Source: DATAEU01 sp046724395 (lineage in GTDB: Bacteria; Actinomycetota; UBA4738; HRBIN12). From it: a DNA stretch of 34,489 bases. The stretch spans positions 1 through 34,489 of the forward strand of contig JBKOWM010000024.1 of assembly GCA_046724395.1 (NCBI GenBank), in the 5' to 3' direction. The translations under genes were made by a program, and so were the position numbers. Below, piece by piece: positions 24,148 through 33,058 of the stretch; position 1 is the first letter of the stretch, and each line of letters opens with the position of its first letter. A model generated the notes under the pieces. That model was not told the origin of the DNA. It was given only the letters and a program-made list of their open reading frames with translations, and did not search any database.

Positions 24148-25500
24148 GCCGCGGCCGTCGACGCCACATGGAATCGAGATGGCGGGCACACCCGCGAGGT
24201 TCGCCGGGATCGTGAAGACATCCGACAAATACATCGCGAGCGGGTCGCCCGTCCGCTCGCCAATCCGAAACGCGGTCGTCGGCGACGTCGGTGAGATCAG
24301 GGCGTCGAAGGCCTGGAATGCCTTCTCGTAGTCGCGGATGATCAGCGTCCGGACCTTCTGCGCCTGTCCGTAGAACGCCTCGTAGTAGCCGGCCGACAGC
24401 GCGTACGTGCCCAGCATGATCCTGCGCTTGACCTCGGCGCCGAAGCCCGCCCCGCGTGTTTTGGTCATCATCTCGACCGAATCGCGGCCGTCCAAGCGCA
24501 GCCCGTACCGCACGCCGTCGTACCGCGCGAGGTTGGACGATGCCTCCGACGGAGCGATGAGGTAGTAGGCCGCGAGCGCGTACTGCGTGTGCGGCAGCGA
24601 GACCTCGCCGACGGTGCCCCCGAGCGCGTCCACGCGCTCGACGGCGGCGCGCACTCGCTCCCGGACGCCGGGTTCGACGCCCTCGCCGAACGCCTCCGCG
24701 ATCACGCCGATCCGCAGCCCCTCGACGCCGTGCTCGATCCCCCGGCCGAAGTCCCGCGGGTCGGTGTGAAGGCTCGTCGCGTCGCGCGGGTCCCGCCCGG
24801 CGAGTGCCGAGAGCAGCAGCGCCGCGTCGGACACCGAGCGCGTGAACGTCGAGACCGTGTCGAGCGACGACGCGAACGCGATCAGCCCGTAGCGCGAAAC
24901 GAGGCCGTACGTAGGCTTGAGCCCGACGATGCCGCAGAGCGCGGCCGGCTGCCGAACGGACCCACCCGTATCCGTCCCGATGGCCCAGACGGCCTCCCCC
25001 GCGGCCACGGCCGCGGCTGACCCGCCGGAGGAGCCGCCGGGCACGCGCTCGAGGTCCCACGGGTTGTGAACCGGGCCGAACGCCGAGTTCTCGTTCGAGG
25101 ACCCCATTGCAAACTCGTCGCAGTTCGTCTTTCCGAGCAGCACCGTCCCGGCGCGGGCCAAACGCTCCCATGCGGTGCTGTCGTACGGGGGGACGTAGTT
25201 CTCGAGGATCTTCGAGCCGCACGTCGTGCGGATCCCCCGGGTGGTGAACACGTCCTTGAGCGCGATCGGGATCCCCGCGTGTGCCGCCAGCGTCTCGCGG
25301 CCGCCGCGACGCTTGTCGACGGCGCGCGCTTGGTCGCGAGCCACATCCGGCGTTGCCGTGACGAACGACCCGAGCCTGCCTTCGACGGCATCGATCCGAG
25401 CGAGGCACGACTCGGTGATCTCGCCGCTCGAGAGCTCGCCCGAGCGCAGTCCCTCCGCGAGCTCCACGGCCGTCCGGTCGCACGGCTGGTGCGCGGTCAC
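24019..25500 (-). CDS. gatA: Aspartyl/glutamyl-tRNA amidotransferase subunit A
   Basis: GatA (493 residues) is the glutaminase subunit of GatCAB, supplying ammonia for tRNA transamidation. It has the amidase signature with the Ser-cisSer-Lys triad: Lys82 (IALKD), Ser157 (PGGSSGGSAAAVAAG) and Ser181 (TDTGGSVRQPAALCG). KTNCDEFAMGSSNE and GLKPTYGLVSRYGL are GatA-typical. The GTG at 25500 lies 2 bp after the gatC stop. The 3' end overlaps the tail of the convergent EamA gene by 129 bp. With GatC upstream and GatB further on, the complete amidotransferase is present, so the host probably makes Gln-tRNA, Asn-tRNA or both by the indirect route. Confidence 0.97.
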   Translation of the reverse strand: MTAHQPCDRTAVELAEGLRSGELSSGEITESCLARIDAVEGRLGSFVTATPDVARDQARAVDKRRGGRETLAAHAGIPIALKDVFTTRGIRTTCGSKILENYVPPYDSTAWERLARAGTVLLGKTNCDEFAMGSSNENSAFGPVHNPWDLERVPGGSSGGSAAAVAAGEAVWAIGTDTGGSVRQPAALCGIVGLKPTYGLVSRYGLIAFASSLDTVSTFTRSVSDAALLLSALAGRDPRDATSLHTDPRDFGRGIEHGVEGLRIGVIAEAFGEGVEPGVRERVRAAVERVDALGGTVGEVSLPHTQYALAAYYLIAPSEASSNLARYDGVRYGLRLDGRDSVEMMTKTRGAGFGAEVKRRIMLGTYALSAGYYEAFYGQAQKVRTLIIRDYEKAFQAFDALISPTSPTTAFRIGERTGDPLAMYLSDVFTIPANLAGVPAISIPCGVDGRGLPVGLQIAAPALGETMVLRVARALEREIAFSDSPGLVRELAA

Positions 25501-25502
25501 GG

Positions 25503-25802
25503 CTACTCGACCTCGACGATGCGCGGGACCTTGAAGAGGTCGTCCTGCGTCTCGGGGGCGTTCGCCAGCGCGGCCTCGCGCGTGATCGAGCCGACGGGCA
25601 CGCCGACCTCGTCCGGCCGGTAGACGTTCGACAGCGGAATCGCGCGCGCCGTCGGCGGCACGTCGTCGGTCGCGACCTCGCCGACCGTGGCCGCGTGCTC
25701 GAGGATCGCGCCGAGCTGCTCGCGAAGGCGATCGCGCTCGGCGTCGGCCAGGTCGAGCCGGGCGAGGCGCGCGACGTGATCGATGTCGATGTCGACCGGC
25801 AT
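25503..25802 (-). CDS. gatC: Aspartyl/glutamyl-tRNA amidotransferase subunit C
   Basis: GatC (99 residues) is the small helical subunit that wraps around GatA and stabilises the GatA-GatB interface. It shows the family N-terminus IDIDHVARLARLDLADAERDRL and the DDVPPTAR and YRPDEV blocks, ending near FKVPRIVE, as expected. The ATG at 25802 lies 8 nt from a TACACT -10 and has no ribosome site, so the transcript is probably leaderless. It precedes gatA by 2 bp. Confidence 0.95.
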   Translation of the reverse strand: MPVDIDIDHVARLARLDLADAERDRLREQLGAILEHAATVGEVATDDVPPTARAIPLSNVYRPDEVGVPVGSITREAALANAPETQDDLFKVPRIVEVE

Positions 25803-25809
25803 GGCGCGC

Positions 25810-25815
25810 AGTGTA
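25810..25815 (-). promoter_or_regulatory. -10 box for leaderless gatC-gatA
   Basis: TACACT on the minus strand puts +1 at about 25803, one base before the gatC ATG. It lies in the 27-bp gap after the HD-GYP gene, so gatCA has its own promoter despite tight packing. Confidence 0.45.
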
Positions 25816-25829
25816 GTCGCGCGCGTCCC

Positions 25830-27296
25830 TCAATCCTGCTCGGGGACAAAGCCGTGTGGCACGGCCTCGCCGGGGGCCGGCTCGTGGACGAGGCCCGGCC
25901 CCACCTCCTCCGGCGGCGGCACGTCGAGACGCCCGGACGCGAGCATCGAAAGCATCTCGACGCCAACCTCGACCGGGTCGATGCTGCGAGCAACCGATCG
26001 TGGAAACTCGCCGTTCGCGTTTCGCTCGGCCAGATCGACGTCGACGGGGTCCATCGCGTCGCCGTGGCGATCGAGGACGACCCGCACCGTCGGGCGGGCC
26101 AGCATCCGTTCGTGGTTGCGGATCACGACGGCGATCTCGCCGCTCGAAACCTGAACGAGGGATCCGACCGGGAACACGCCGAGCAGCCGGACGAACGTCC
26201 GGACGACCCTCGGGTCGTACGAGCGCCCTGCGCCGGCCTGGAGCAGGCTGAGCGCCTGCCGCCGCTCCTCGGGCTTGCGATACGAGCGCTTGCTCGTCAG
26301 CGCGTCGAAGCTGTCGGCGACGGCGACGAGGCGCGCCGGGATCGACGGCGAGCGATGCCCGGACAGCGACGGATATCCGGACCCGTCGTAGGCGGCGTGG
26401 TGCTCGAGCACCACCGAGACGGCCGGGTGCAATGGATCGCGCGTCGTCACCAGGATCAGGCCCGCGCCGTCGATCGGGTGCCGTCGGATCTCCCGCCACT
26501 GCTCCTCGTCGAGGGCGCCGTCGTGCTGGAGCACTTCCTGGGGGACCTTCACCTTGCCCACGTCGTGCAGCAGCCCGCCGATCCCCAGAGCGATCGCCCG
26601 CTCGCGCGGCAGGCCGATCGCCTCGGCCAGCGCGAGCGTGAGGATGCAGACGTTCACCATGTGGTGGTACGTGTACTCGTCGTATGACTTCACCGTCGTG
26701 AGCAGGAGCGCCTGAGCCGGATCGTCGGCGATGAGGTCGGCCAGGTGCTCGGTCAGCCGGACCGTGGCGTCGAGATCGGCGGGACGGCCGGCGAGCAGAC
26801 GCGCGGCCGTTTGCCGAAGGAGCTCGAGACCGCTCGCGTAGTTCTGGAGCAGCTCGTTGAATCCGCCATGAACCGTCGCCGGCGCGTTCGACCCAGCACG
26901 GTTGATGGAGATCGCCATGAGCTCCTCGCGCGCCGACGCGTCTCCGGCGACCAGTCGCATCAGCGCGTCCGCCTCGGTCTCGTCGACGCCGTCGAGGAAC
27001 TCGATCGACTGCACCCCCGCCTCCTCGAGCGATGCCGCCAGGCGGTGGTGCGTGAGCGACTCCCACGCGAGGAGCATCGGCCCCAGGTAGAAGTTGCGGT
27101 CGGAGACGAAGAGGACGACCGCGCCGCCGCGCGCCTCACGAAGCTCGCGAGCAGCGTCGCGCAGCTCTTGCGCCGCCTCACGCCGGCGCGGGTGACCGCC
27201 CGGGTAGAGCGCGTAGAACTGCCGGGCGGACGATAGCGTCCGCAGAAGTCCGCGTGTCACGCGGATCTCGGCGTCGGCCGGCGCCCGCACGCTCAC
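25830..27296 (-). CDS. HD-GYP domain protein with an N-terminal domain shared with its neighbour
   Basis: This 488-residue protein ends in an HD-GYP phosphohydrolase domain, a family that usually hydrolyses cyclic di-GMP. It has HHMVN (211-215), LLHDVGKVKVP (242-252, metal-binding HD), EHHAAYDGSGYP (298-309) and DSFDALTSKRSYR. The domain spans about 195-400 and has a C-terminal extension of about 80 residues. The N-terminal ~120 residues begin with LLRT...FYALYPGGHPRRRE and align without large gaps to the start of the HEAT-repeat protein upstream. The GTG at 27296 overlaps that gene's stop as GTGA, with GGGGAG 6 nt upstream. No GGDEF or EAL gene is nearby, so it probably acts on a diffusible pool or a ligand-sensing pathway. 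Confidence 0.88.
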   Translation of the reverse strand: MSVRAPADAEIRVTRGLLRTLSSARQFYALYPGGHPRRREAAQELRDAARELREARGGAVVLFVSDRNFYLGPMLLAWESLTHHRLAASLEEAGVQSIEFLDGVDETEADALMRLVAGDASAREELMAISINRAGSNAPATVHGGFNELLQNYASGLELLRQTAARLLAGRPADLDATVRLTEHLADLIADDPAQALLLTTVKSYDEYTYHHMVNVCILTLALAEAIGLPRERAIALGIGGLLHDVGKVKVPQEVLQHDGALDEEQWREIRRHPIDGAGLILVTTRDPLHPAVSVVLEHHAAYDGSGYPSLSGHRSPSIPARLVAVADSFDALTSKRSYRKPEERRQALSLLQAGAGRSYDPRVVRTFVRLLGVFPVGSLVQVSSGEIAVVIRNHERMLARPTVRVVLDRHGDAMDPVDVDLAERNANGEFPRSVARSIDPVEVGVEMLSMLASGRLDVPPPEEVGPGLVHEPAPGEAVPHGFVPEQD

Positions 27297-29239
27297 GAGG
27301 GCTCCCCCCGGCGCTCCCGAAGCAATCGCCTTGCGTGTCGGCGCAGCGCCCGCGGCAGCCTCGGCCTGATCGAGCCCGACGCCAGCTCCTCGAGGAGCGC
27401 GTCGGCCTCCGGTCGCCCCGCGAGCACCTCGACGGCCTCCTGGCGCAGCGACCGCGACGACGACGTCCGTGCGATCTCGGCGAGCGCCGAGGCGGCCTCC
27501 GGGCCGGTGAGTGCCGCGAGCGCAAGGATCGCGAGCCGATCGATCTCGTCTCCGCCGTTCACGGCCAGATCGACGAGGTAGGGCGCGGCGGCAGGGCCGC
27601 CCGCAAGCACGAGGGACCTCGTAGCCTCGCGCCGCACGGCCGGCGTCCCTTGGCGGGCAACCTGAGCGAGGCGATCGAGCACCTCCGGGCCGCCGGCGGA
27701 ACCCAGCAACGTGACGGCGTTTCGAACGACGTACCAACGGGGGTCTTCCAGTCGAGCGGCAACGGGTCCGACGTGCCCGCTCGCGGCCTGCCTGAGCACG
27801 GCCAACAACAACGCACGGCGATCGCGATCCTCCGCGTCGGCCAGCGCGTCAAGAAGAACGTCCACGCCGAGGTCCCCGAACGGCGCCAGCAGGCCGGGCA
27901 GCGGCGACGATTCGCCTTCCTCGGGCGGCGGCGCGAGCTCCAGAAGCAGGTCGACGCCCAGCGCATGTCGCGCCGACGTCTCGAAGAGCGCGGACCGATC
28001 CGTCCCGGCGTTGGCGAGTGGTCGGCGAGCGGCATCCACGAGGACGCCGACCCTGGACCCATCGCGATCGCGAAGGGAGTGGCCGACCGCCGTCGCCCAC
28101 GCATCGAGCACCTCCCCCGTCCGCTCGAGGTCGGGCTCGAGCGCGAGGTAGTCCGCGAACGCCAGCAGCGAGGCCTGTTGGTCCTCGGCGTCGCCGAGCG
28201 CTCGCCTGACCGACCGCATGTCCTCGGCGCCGGTCGCCGAGAGGTACTCGGCCAACACGTCCGTCACCGACCCGGAGATCCGCGGCCCGGACAGGTCGAT
28301 TCCGAGGCGCTCGAGACCGGCGACGATCGTGCCGGCCTCCTCGTGTCCGGCCTCGAGTGCGGACGTGAGGTCCACGATGTCGAGGTGGCGGACGCCGTTG
28401 GCCGCGAGCCGGCGCGCGAGCTCGATGGGATCTCGGCGGCCGTCCCGCCCCAGGTCGACGAGCGCGCGCGTCAGCTCGGCGTTGCTCATCGCCCCGATCA
28501 GTCGCTGCGCGAGTGGATCCTCGGCGACGCGCTCGACGAGCAGCGTGACGAGGGAGCGACGGACCTCGGCCGGAAACCGTCCGATCGCCTCGTGGAAGGC
28601 CGAATGCAGCTCGATACTGCGGGCCGGCTCGACGTTCAGCTGCTCGGAGACGGAACGCAGTCGGGCGAGGATCGTCTCGGCCTGTTGATCGGCGTCGCCA
28701 CCGAGGTCTTCGACCATGAGCTCCGAGGCGAGCACATCCCCCGCGGGGATCTCGGCGACCGTCGGCTGGCCGAGGTCTTCGGATACGTGATCGGCGCCGG
28801 TCACGGGTCCGGGACCGATCCGCAGCAGCTCGATCGAGGTGACGCCGGTCGCCTGCAGACGGTCCTCGGCCGCGCCCGGATCGCGCAGCTCGCCGAGCGG
28901 CAGCGAGAGAACATCGAACAGGTGAGCCAGCTCGGCCGGCGTCGGAACCTCACGCAGGACGAAACGCTCGACGCGGCGCTCGAAGCACGCGAGCGCCAGG
29001 CGACCGACCGCGTCCTCGGACGGCAGCGGCCGTTCATCGAGCCAGAGCGTCTCGCCGTGGACCTCCACGTCCACGACGCCGTCCCCAAGAGCCAGCTGCG
29101 CCGCGGTCGCGATACGCTCCGACGCGTCGGTAAATCCCTGTCGATCCGTGGCGCCCGGATACAGTCGATAAGCCGACAGGCCGAGCCAGACCTGTCGCAA
29201 CAGCGCGGCAACGCGCTGCTCTCGGCTCTCGCCCTGCAT
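27293..29239 (-). CDS. HEAT-repeat protein with the same N-terminal domain as the HD-GYP gene
   Basis: This is a 648-residue soluble protein with no signal peptide or membrane segment. The N-terminal ~110 residues (RQVWLGLSAYRLYPGATD...) resemble those of the HD-GYP protein encoded next. The C-terminal region (about 455-620) is a run of HEAT-like helical pairs such as RWYVVRNAVTLLGSAG, AVRREATRSLVLAGG and SLRQEAVEVLAGRP, typical of protein-binding scaffolds. The middle is alpha-rich and acidic. The ATG at 29239 is preceded by GGGCGGG at 6 nt; a GTG at 29263 is the alternative. Its stop overlaps the HD-GYP start, so the two are translated together and may form a complex. Confidence 0.78.
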   Translation of the reverse strand: MQGESREQRVAALLRQVWLGLSAYRLYPGATDRQGFTDASERIATAAQLALGDGVVDVEVHGETLWLDERPLPSEDAVGRLALACFERRVERFVLREVPTPAELAHLFDVLSLPLGELRDPGAAEDRLQATGVTSIELLRIGPGPVTGADHVSEDLGQPTVAEIPAGDVLASELMVEDLGGDADQQAETILARLRSVSEQLNVEPARSIELHSAFHEAIGRFPAEVRRSLVTLLVERVAEDPLAQRLIGAMSNAELTRALVDLGRDGRRDPIELARRLAANGVRHLDIVDLTSALEAGHEEAGTIVAGLERLGIDLSGPRISGSVTDVLAEYLSATGAEDMRSVRRALGDAEDQQASLLAFADYLALEPDLERTGEVLDAWATAVGHSLRDRDGSRVGVLVDAARRPLANAGTDRSALFETSARHALGVDLLLELAPPPEEGESSPLPGLLAPFGDLGVDVLLDALADAEDRDRRALLLAVLRQAASGHVGPVAARLEDPRWYVVRNAVTLLGSAGGPEVLDRLAQVARQGTPAVRREATRSLVLAGGPAAAPYLVDLAVNGGDEIDRLAILALAALTGPEAASALAEIARTSSSRSLRQEAVEVLAGRPEADALLEELASGSIRPRLPRALRRHARRLLRERRGEPS

Positions 29240-29312
29240 CGAACGCCCGCCCCCTCGGGTCACCAGGCGCTAACAGGCATCGGCAGACGCCGGCCGGGCC
29301 TAAACGAACGGC

Positions 29313-30239
29313 CTACTCCGGTTCGAGGACCGGCTGGCCGCCCAGCTCGGGGAGCAGGGCCTCGATGGCCTCCCGCGGCAGGTCGAGGTATCCGTCGCGC
29401 ACCAAACGTCGAAGCAAGACGTCCCACCCGCGGTGCTGATCGAGCGCGATCCGCATGATCCGGCGTGCCTCGTCGACGCGCCCGTGAGCGGCGAGCGAGG
29501 TTGCCGTCCAGAAAGCGAACTCCGCGTTGTCGGGGAACTCCGCGAGCGACGCCCGCTGCTCGGCGAAGGCACCCTCGAGGTCGCCGCCAAGCTCGAGCTT
29601 CTCGGCGGAGTCCAAGCGGTCGTAGGCGACCTTGAGGTCGACGAGCCGGCGGAGCTCCGGAAGCGGCGTCGGATGGTCGTCGACGCGCATGTTCACGAGG
29701 ACGTTCTCCCACGATCGTTCGCGGGGCTCCGCGCGGACGACGAGGATGCCCGCGGCCCGCCTGCCACGGACGTCGCCGCCCTCAGCCTCCGCCGCGTCGA
29801 GCGCTTCGAGGAGTCGATGAGCGAGGTCGGCGTCGCTCCTCTCGAATGCCTCCGCCATGGCATCCCAGACGGTGTCGTTCATCATCATGTTCGCCTGGCA
29901 GGTGTAGCCGTCCCCGATCCGATGTCCGGCCTCCGCGATGCACTTCGCGCCGGTGTGAACGGCGACGCGGCCGACGGCGTCGACCATCGCGATCTGCCGC
30001 ACGCTCTCCCCCTCGTCGCCGGCGACGCGCTCCGCGAGGGCCTGGGGCGCGGTCTTTCCCTCGCGCATGAGCCGGAGTCCCTCTGGGCCGTGGGACACCT
30101 CGACGAGCGACTGCGTGGCGACGGCCCCGACGCTCGGCTCGGCCCACATGACGAGATCGCCCGCGGCAAACCAGTGCGACTGCACCGCCACGCCGAGCTC
30201 TCCGGTCTCGCGGTCGCGCGCGACGATGGAGTACGTCAT
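29313..30239 (-). CDS. DUF1028 family protein
   Basis: This 308-residue protein begins with the DUF1028 pattern TYSIVARDRETGELGVAVQSHWFAAG and continues with GAVATQSLVE, ALAERVAGDEG, GYTCQANMMMN and a GGDVRGRRAAGILVVRA block, the family order. DUF1028 is thought to be related to Ntn-hydrolases but its reaction is not established. A C-terminal ~90-residue extension (about 215-308) looks helical and TPR-like (DNAEFAFWTATSLAAHGRVDEARRIM). The ATG at 30239 is chosen by the family N-terminus and has no clear ribosome site; it lies 16 bp after the ligA stop, so translation by reinitiation is likely. Confidence 0.88.
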   Translation of the reverse strand: MTYSIVARDRETGELGVAVQSHWFAAGDLVMWAEPSVGAVATQSLVEVSHGPEGLRLMREGKTAPQALAERVAGDEGESVRQIAMVDAVGRVAVHTGAKCIAEAGHRIGDGYTCQANMMMNDTVWDAMAEAFERSDADLAHRLLEALDAAEAEGGDVRGRRAAGILVVRAEPRERSWENVLVNMRVDDHPTPLPELRRLVDLKVAYDRLDSAEKLELGGDLEGAFAEQRASLAEFPDNAEFAFWTATSLAAHGRVDEARRIMRIALDQHRGWDVLLRRLVRDGYLDLPREAIEALLPELGGQPVLEPE

Positions 30240-30255
30240 CGTCGGCGCCGGGTCG

Positions 30256-32298
30256 TCATCGACCCGAGGCGGCGGTCGGTCGTCCCACACGGGCGAGGAA
30301 CTCCGCCTCGTCGACCGTCTCGACGCCGAGCTGCTCGGCCCGCGCGGCCTTGCTTCCGGCGTTCGCTCCGACGACGACGAAGTCGGTCTTCTTGGACACA
30401 CTGGAGGCGACGCGCGCCCCGGCCTCCTGTGCGATTCGCGTCGCATCGTCGCGCGAGAGGGTCTCGAGACCGCCCGTCAGGACGATGGTCTTGCCCGCGA
30501 GCATGCCATCCGCCGGCGCGGCCGTGATGGCGTCCGCCATCCGGACGCCAGCCGATCGCAGCTTTTCGACGAGCTGAAGGTTCTGCTCGTCGTGGAACCA
30601 TTCGAACACACTCTTCGCGATCTCCGGGCCGACCTCTTCGACGTCGTCGATGTCCTCCTCCCTCGCCGCGGCGATGGCATCGAGCGAGCCGAACGCCCGC
30701 GCGAGCACCTGCGCAACGTGCTCGCCGACGTGACGGATGTTCAAGCCGACGAGCAGGCGCCAGATCGGCCGGTCCTTCGAGGCCTCGATCGAGGAGAGGA
30801 GGTTCGAGATCGACTTCTCCTTGAACCCCGGAAGCTCGGCGAGTTGCTCTGCGGTGAGCGCGTAGATGTCGCCGGGGTCGGCGATGAGATCGCGGTCGCG
30901 AAGGAGCATGCCGGTCTTGTACCCGAGGCCCTCCACGTCCATTGCGCCGCGTGAGGCGAACGCGAACAGCCACTCCTCCTGCTGCATCGGGCACCCACGT
31001 TTGTTGGGACAACGGTAGTCGGCCTCACCCTCGGGACGCACGAGCGGGGTGCGGCACGCGGGGCACGTCGAGGGCATCTTCCATCGACGGGCGCCGGGCT
31101 TGCGTCTGGGCAGCACCGGGCCCACGACCTCGGGAATGACGTCGCCGGCCCGCCTGACTATCACGGTGTCCCCGTTGCGGACGTCCTTGCGGTGCACCTC
31201 GTCGAGGTTGTGGAGCGTCGCGGTGGTGACCGTGACGCCCCCCACGTACACGGGCTCCAGCCACGCGAACGGCGTCACCTTGCCCGTCCGGCCGACGTGG
31301 ACGTCGATCTTGCGAAGTAGCGTGGTTCGCTCCTCGGGAGGGAACTTGTACGCGACCGCCCAGCGCGGTGCGTGACTCGTCTGGCCGAGTTCCTCTTGCA
31401 GCTGCCGGCTGTCGACCTTGACCACGACGCCGTCGATCTCCCAGTCCACCGCGTGGCGATGCTCGCCCCACTGCTGGACGAACGAGAGCACGCCGTCCAC
31501 GTTCTCGCGGACCTCGCTGGTAGGCGCGACCGGAAGCCCGACGTCCCGGCACCACGCCAAGAACCCCGAGTGGGAATCGAACCTGATGCCCTCGGCGTAC
31601 CCGAAGCTGTGGCACCAAAGTGACAGCGGCCTCGAGGCGGTGATCTTCGGGTCTTTTTGTCGAAGCGACCCGGCGGCGCCGTTGCGAGGGTTCGCGAAAG
31701 GGCGCACACCCTGTTCGAGCAGATGCTCGTTCAGCCGCTCGAATGCCTTCGTCGGGAAGTAGATCTCCCCGCGCACCTCGAGCAGGCGCGGCGGCTCCTT
31801 GGTCCGCAGCCGCTGCGGCACGGACCGAACGGTGCGCACGTTCCCGGTAATGTCCTCGCCCGTGCGCCCATCGCCGCGCGTCGCCCCCTGGACGAGGACG
31901 CCGTCCTCGTAGGTGAGGGCGACGGCGACACCGTCGATCTTCAGCTCGCATGAGTATGTGACGCCGGTGCCGACCTGTCGCTCGACCCGCGCCGCCCAGG
32001 CGCGGAGCTCGTCTTCGGCGAACGCGTTGTCGAGCGAGAGCATCGGCGCACGGTGCTCGACGGGGGCGAAGAGGTCGGCGGGCGTCATCCCGACGCGCTG
32101 GGTCGGGCTGTCGGCCGTGACGAGCTCCGGGAACCGCTCCTCGAGCCCGACGAGCTCCTGCATCAGCTCGTCGTACTCCGCGTCCGACACGACAGGGTCG
32201 TCCAGGACGTGATACCGGTACGAGTGCTCGTTGATCTGTTCTCGCAATTCCTCGACGCGCACCTTGGCGTCGGCGCGGTCTCGCTCCTCGACGGCCAT
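30256..32298 (-). CDS. ligA: NAD-dependent DNA ligase
   Basis: This 680-residue ligase seals nicks in replication and repair using NAD+. The Ia domain (1-70) holds YDELM, and the adenylation domain carries the nucleotidyl-lysine motif CELKIDG with Lys120. An OB domain is followed by a Cys4 zinc finger (CPACRTPL...YRCPNKRGCP), HhH repeats and a C-terminal BRCT domain (about 600-680). All expected parts are present. The ATG at 32298 has GGGGGGA just upstream; an in-frame ATG at 32319 leaves only 3 bp after the UPF0280 stop. It sits in the order mnmA-UPF0280-ligA-DUF1028, probably one transcript. Confidence 0.97.
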   Translation of the reverse strand: MAVEERDRADAKVRVEELREQINEHSYRYHVLDDPVVSDAEYDELMQELVGLEERFPELVTADSPTQRVGMTPADLFAPVEHRAPMLSLDNAFAEDELRAWAARVERQVGTGVTYSCELKIDGVAVALTYEDGVLVQGATRGDGRTGEDITGNVRTVRSVPQRLRTKEPPRLLEVRGEIYFPTKAFERLNEHLLEQGVRPFANPRNGAAGSLRQKDPKITASRPLSLWCHSFGYAEGIRFDSHSGFLAWCRDVGLPVAPTSEVRENVDGVLSFVQQWGEHRHAVDWEIDGVVVKVDSRQLQEELGQTSHAPRWAVAYKFPPEERTTLLRKIDVHVGRTGKVTPFAWLEPVYVGGVTVTTATLHNLDEVHRKDVRNGDTVIVRRAGDVIPEVVGPVLPRRKPGARRWKMPSTCPACRTPLVRPEGEADYRCPNKRGCPMQQEEWLFAFASRGAMDVEGLGYKTGMLLRDRDLIADPGDIYALTAEQLAELPGFKEKSISNLLSSIEASKDRPIWRLLVGLNIRHVGEHVAQVLARAFGSLDAIAAAREEDIDDVEEVGPEIAKSVFEWFHDEQNLQLVEKLRSAGVRMADAITAAPADGMLAGKTIVLTGGLETLSRDDATRIAQEAGARVASSVSKKTDFVVVGANAGSKAARAEQLGVETVDEAEFLARVGRPTAASGR

Positions 32299-32322
32299 CG
32301 CTTCCCCCCGGCCCGCCATCGG

Positions 32323-32997
32323 CTACGCGGCGAGCTCCACGCCGCCCGCCACGCCGATGGCATCGCCCGCGATGACGACGCCGCCGAGCACGCCCGGCAC
32401 CTTCTTGAGATACGCGAGTGCAGCGCGGAAGCCGTGCTCCTTCGGCAGGATCGCCTCCACACCCGCGGCCGCGGCCTCGGCGAGCATGCACGACCGGGCC
32501 ACGACCACGAGCCCGTCGATCGCGACGCGGCCACGCCCGGCCGACGTCGAGATGCCGAGACCGTCCGAACTGGGCGGAACGACGAGCGCGAGGCTGTCGG
32601 CGCTCAACCCGCGGAACACGGTGAGCTTCTGTCGCTTCTTCGCGGCGATGAAGTAATCGCCCCCACACGCGACGGTCACGTCACGAGCCGACCGCGTCAG
32701 GAACCTCCCCACGTGGTCGGTGACGGCGCCACGGAAGGAGTACATCGGACCGACCCCGGCCGTCCGCGAGGCCAGCACCATCTCGCGCACGATCGTGGGC
32801 GCGTCGTCGGGAACTTCGATCGGCCGCTTGCTGGTTCGAACCATCGGGTTTCGTAGCGTGTAGGCCTGAAGCTGTTCCCAGAACGACAGCGCGGCCGCGC
32901 GCGATTCCTCGTTGAAGTCCGTGGTCGCGCTGATGTGCAAGACCAAGTCCTGCACTTGGATGTCGAACGTCCGGAGCTTGCGCCTGAGGAGCTTCAC
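32323..32997 (-). CDS. UPF0280 family protein (ApbE-like fold, unknown function)
   Basis: This 224-residue protein is of the COG2122/UPF0280 type, a family structurally related to ApbE flavin transferases but without an established activity. It shows REMVLASRTAGVGPMYSFRGAVTDHVG (71-97) and VTVACGGDYFI (107-117), matching the family's GAMA/ENGGD-like core, then LALVVPPSSDGLGISTSAG. The start is the GTG at 32997 with GAGAGG about 10 nt upstream; the frame reads on into mnmA but that is the coding shadow of mnmA. It lies between mnmA and ligA, 3-24 bp before ligA. Family membership is moderately sure; the function is unknown. Confidence 0.7.
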   Translation of the reverse strand: MKLLRRKLRTFDIQVQDLVLHISATTDFNEESRAAALSFWEQLQAYTLRNPMVRTSKRPIEVPDDAPTIVREMVLASRTAGVGPMYSFRGAVTDHVGRFLTRSARDVTVACGGDYFIAAKKRQKLTVFRGLSADSLALVVPPSSDGLGISTSAGRGRVAIDGLVVVARSCMLAEAAAAGVEAILPKEHGFRAALAYLKKVPGVLGGVVIAGDAIGVAGGVELAA

Positions 32998-33058
32998 GAC
33001 CGTGCGGCCTCTCCGTCTCGTGTGCGACTCGTGCCGTTCGACCTCGCGGACACCGAGG

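Noticed and set aside
29240..29312. Promoter for the HEAT-repeat gene in the 73-bp gap
   Set aside because: No TANNNT box in a sensible position relative to the start; read-through from ligA/DUF1028 is not excluded either.
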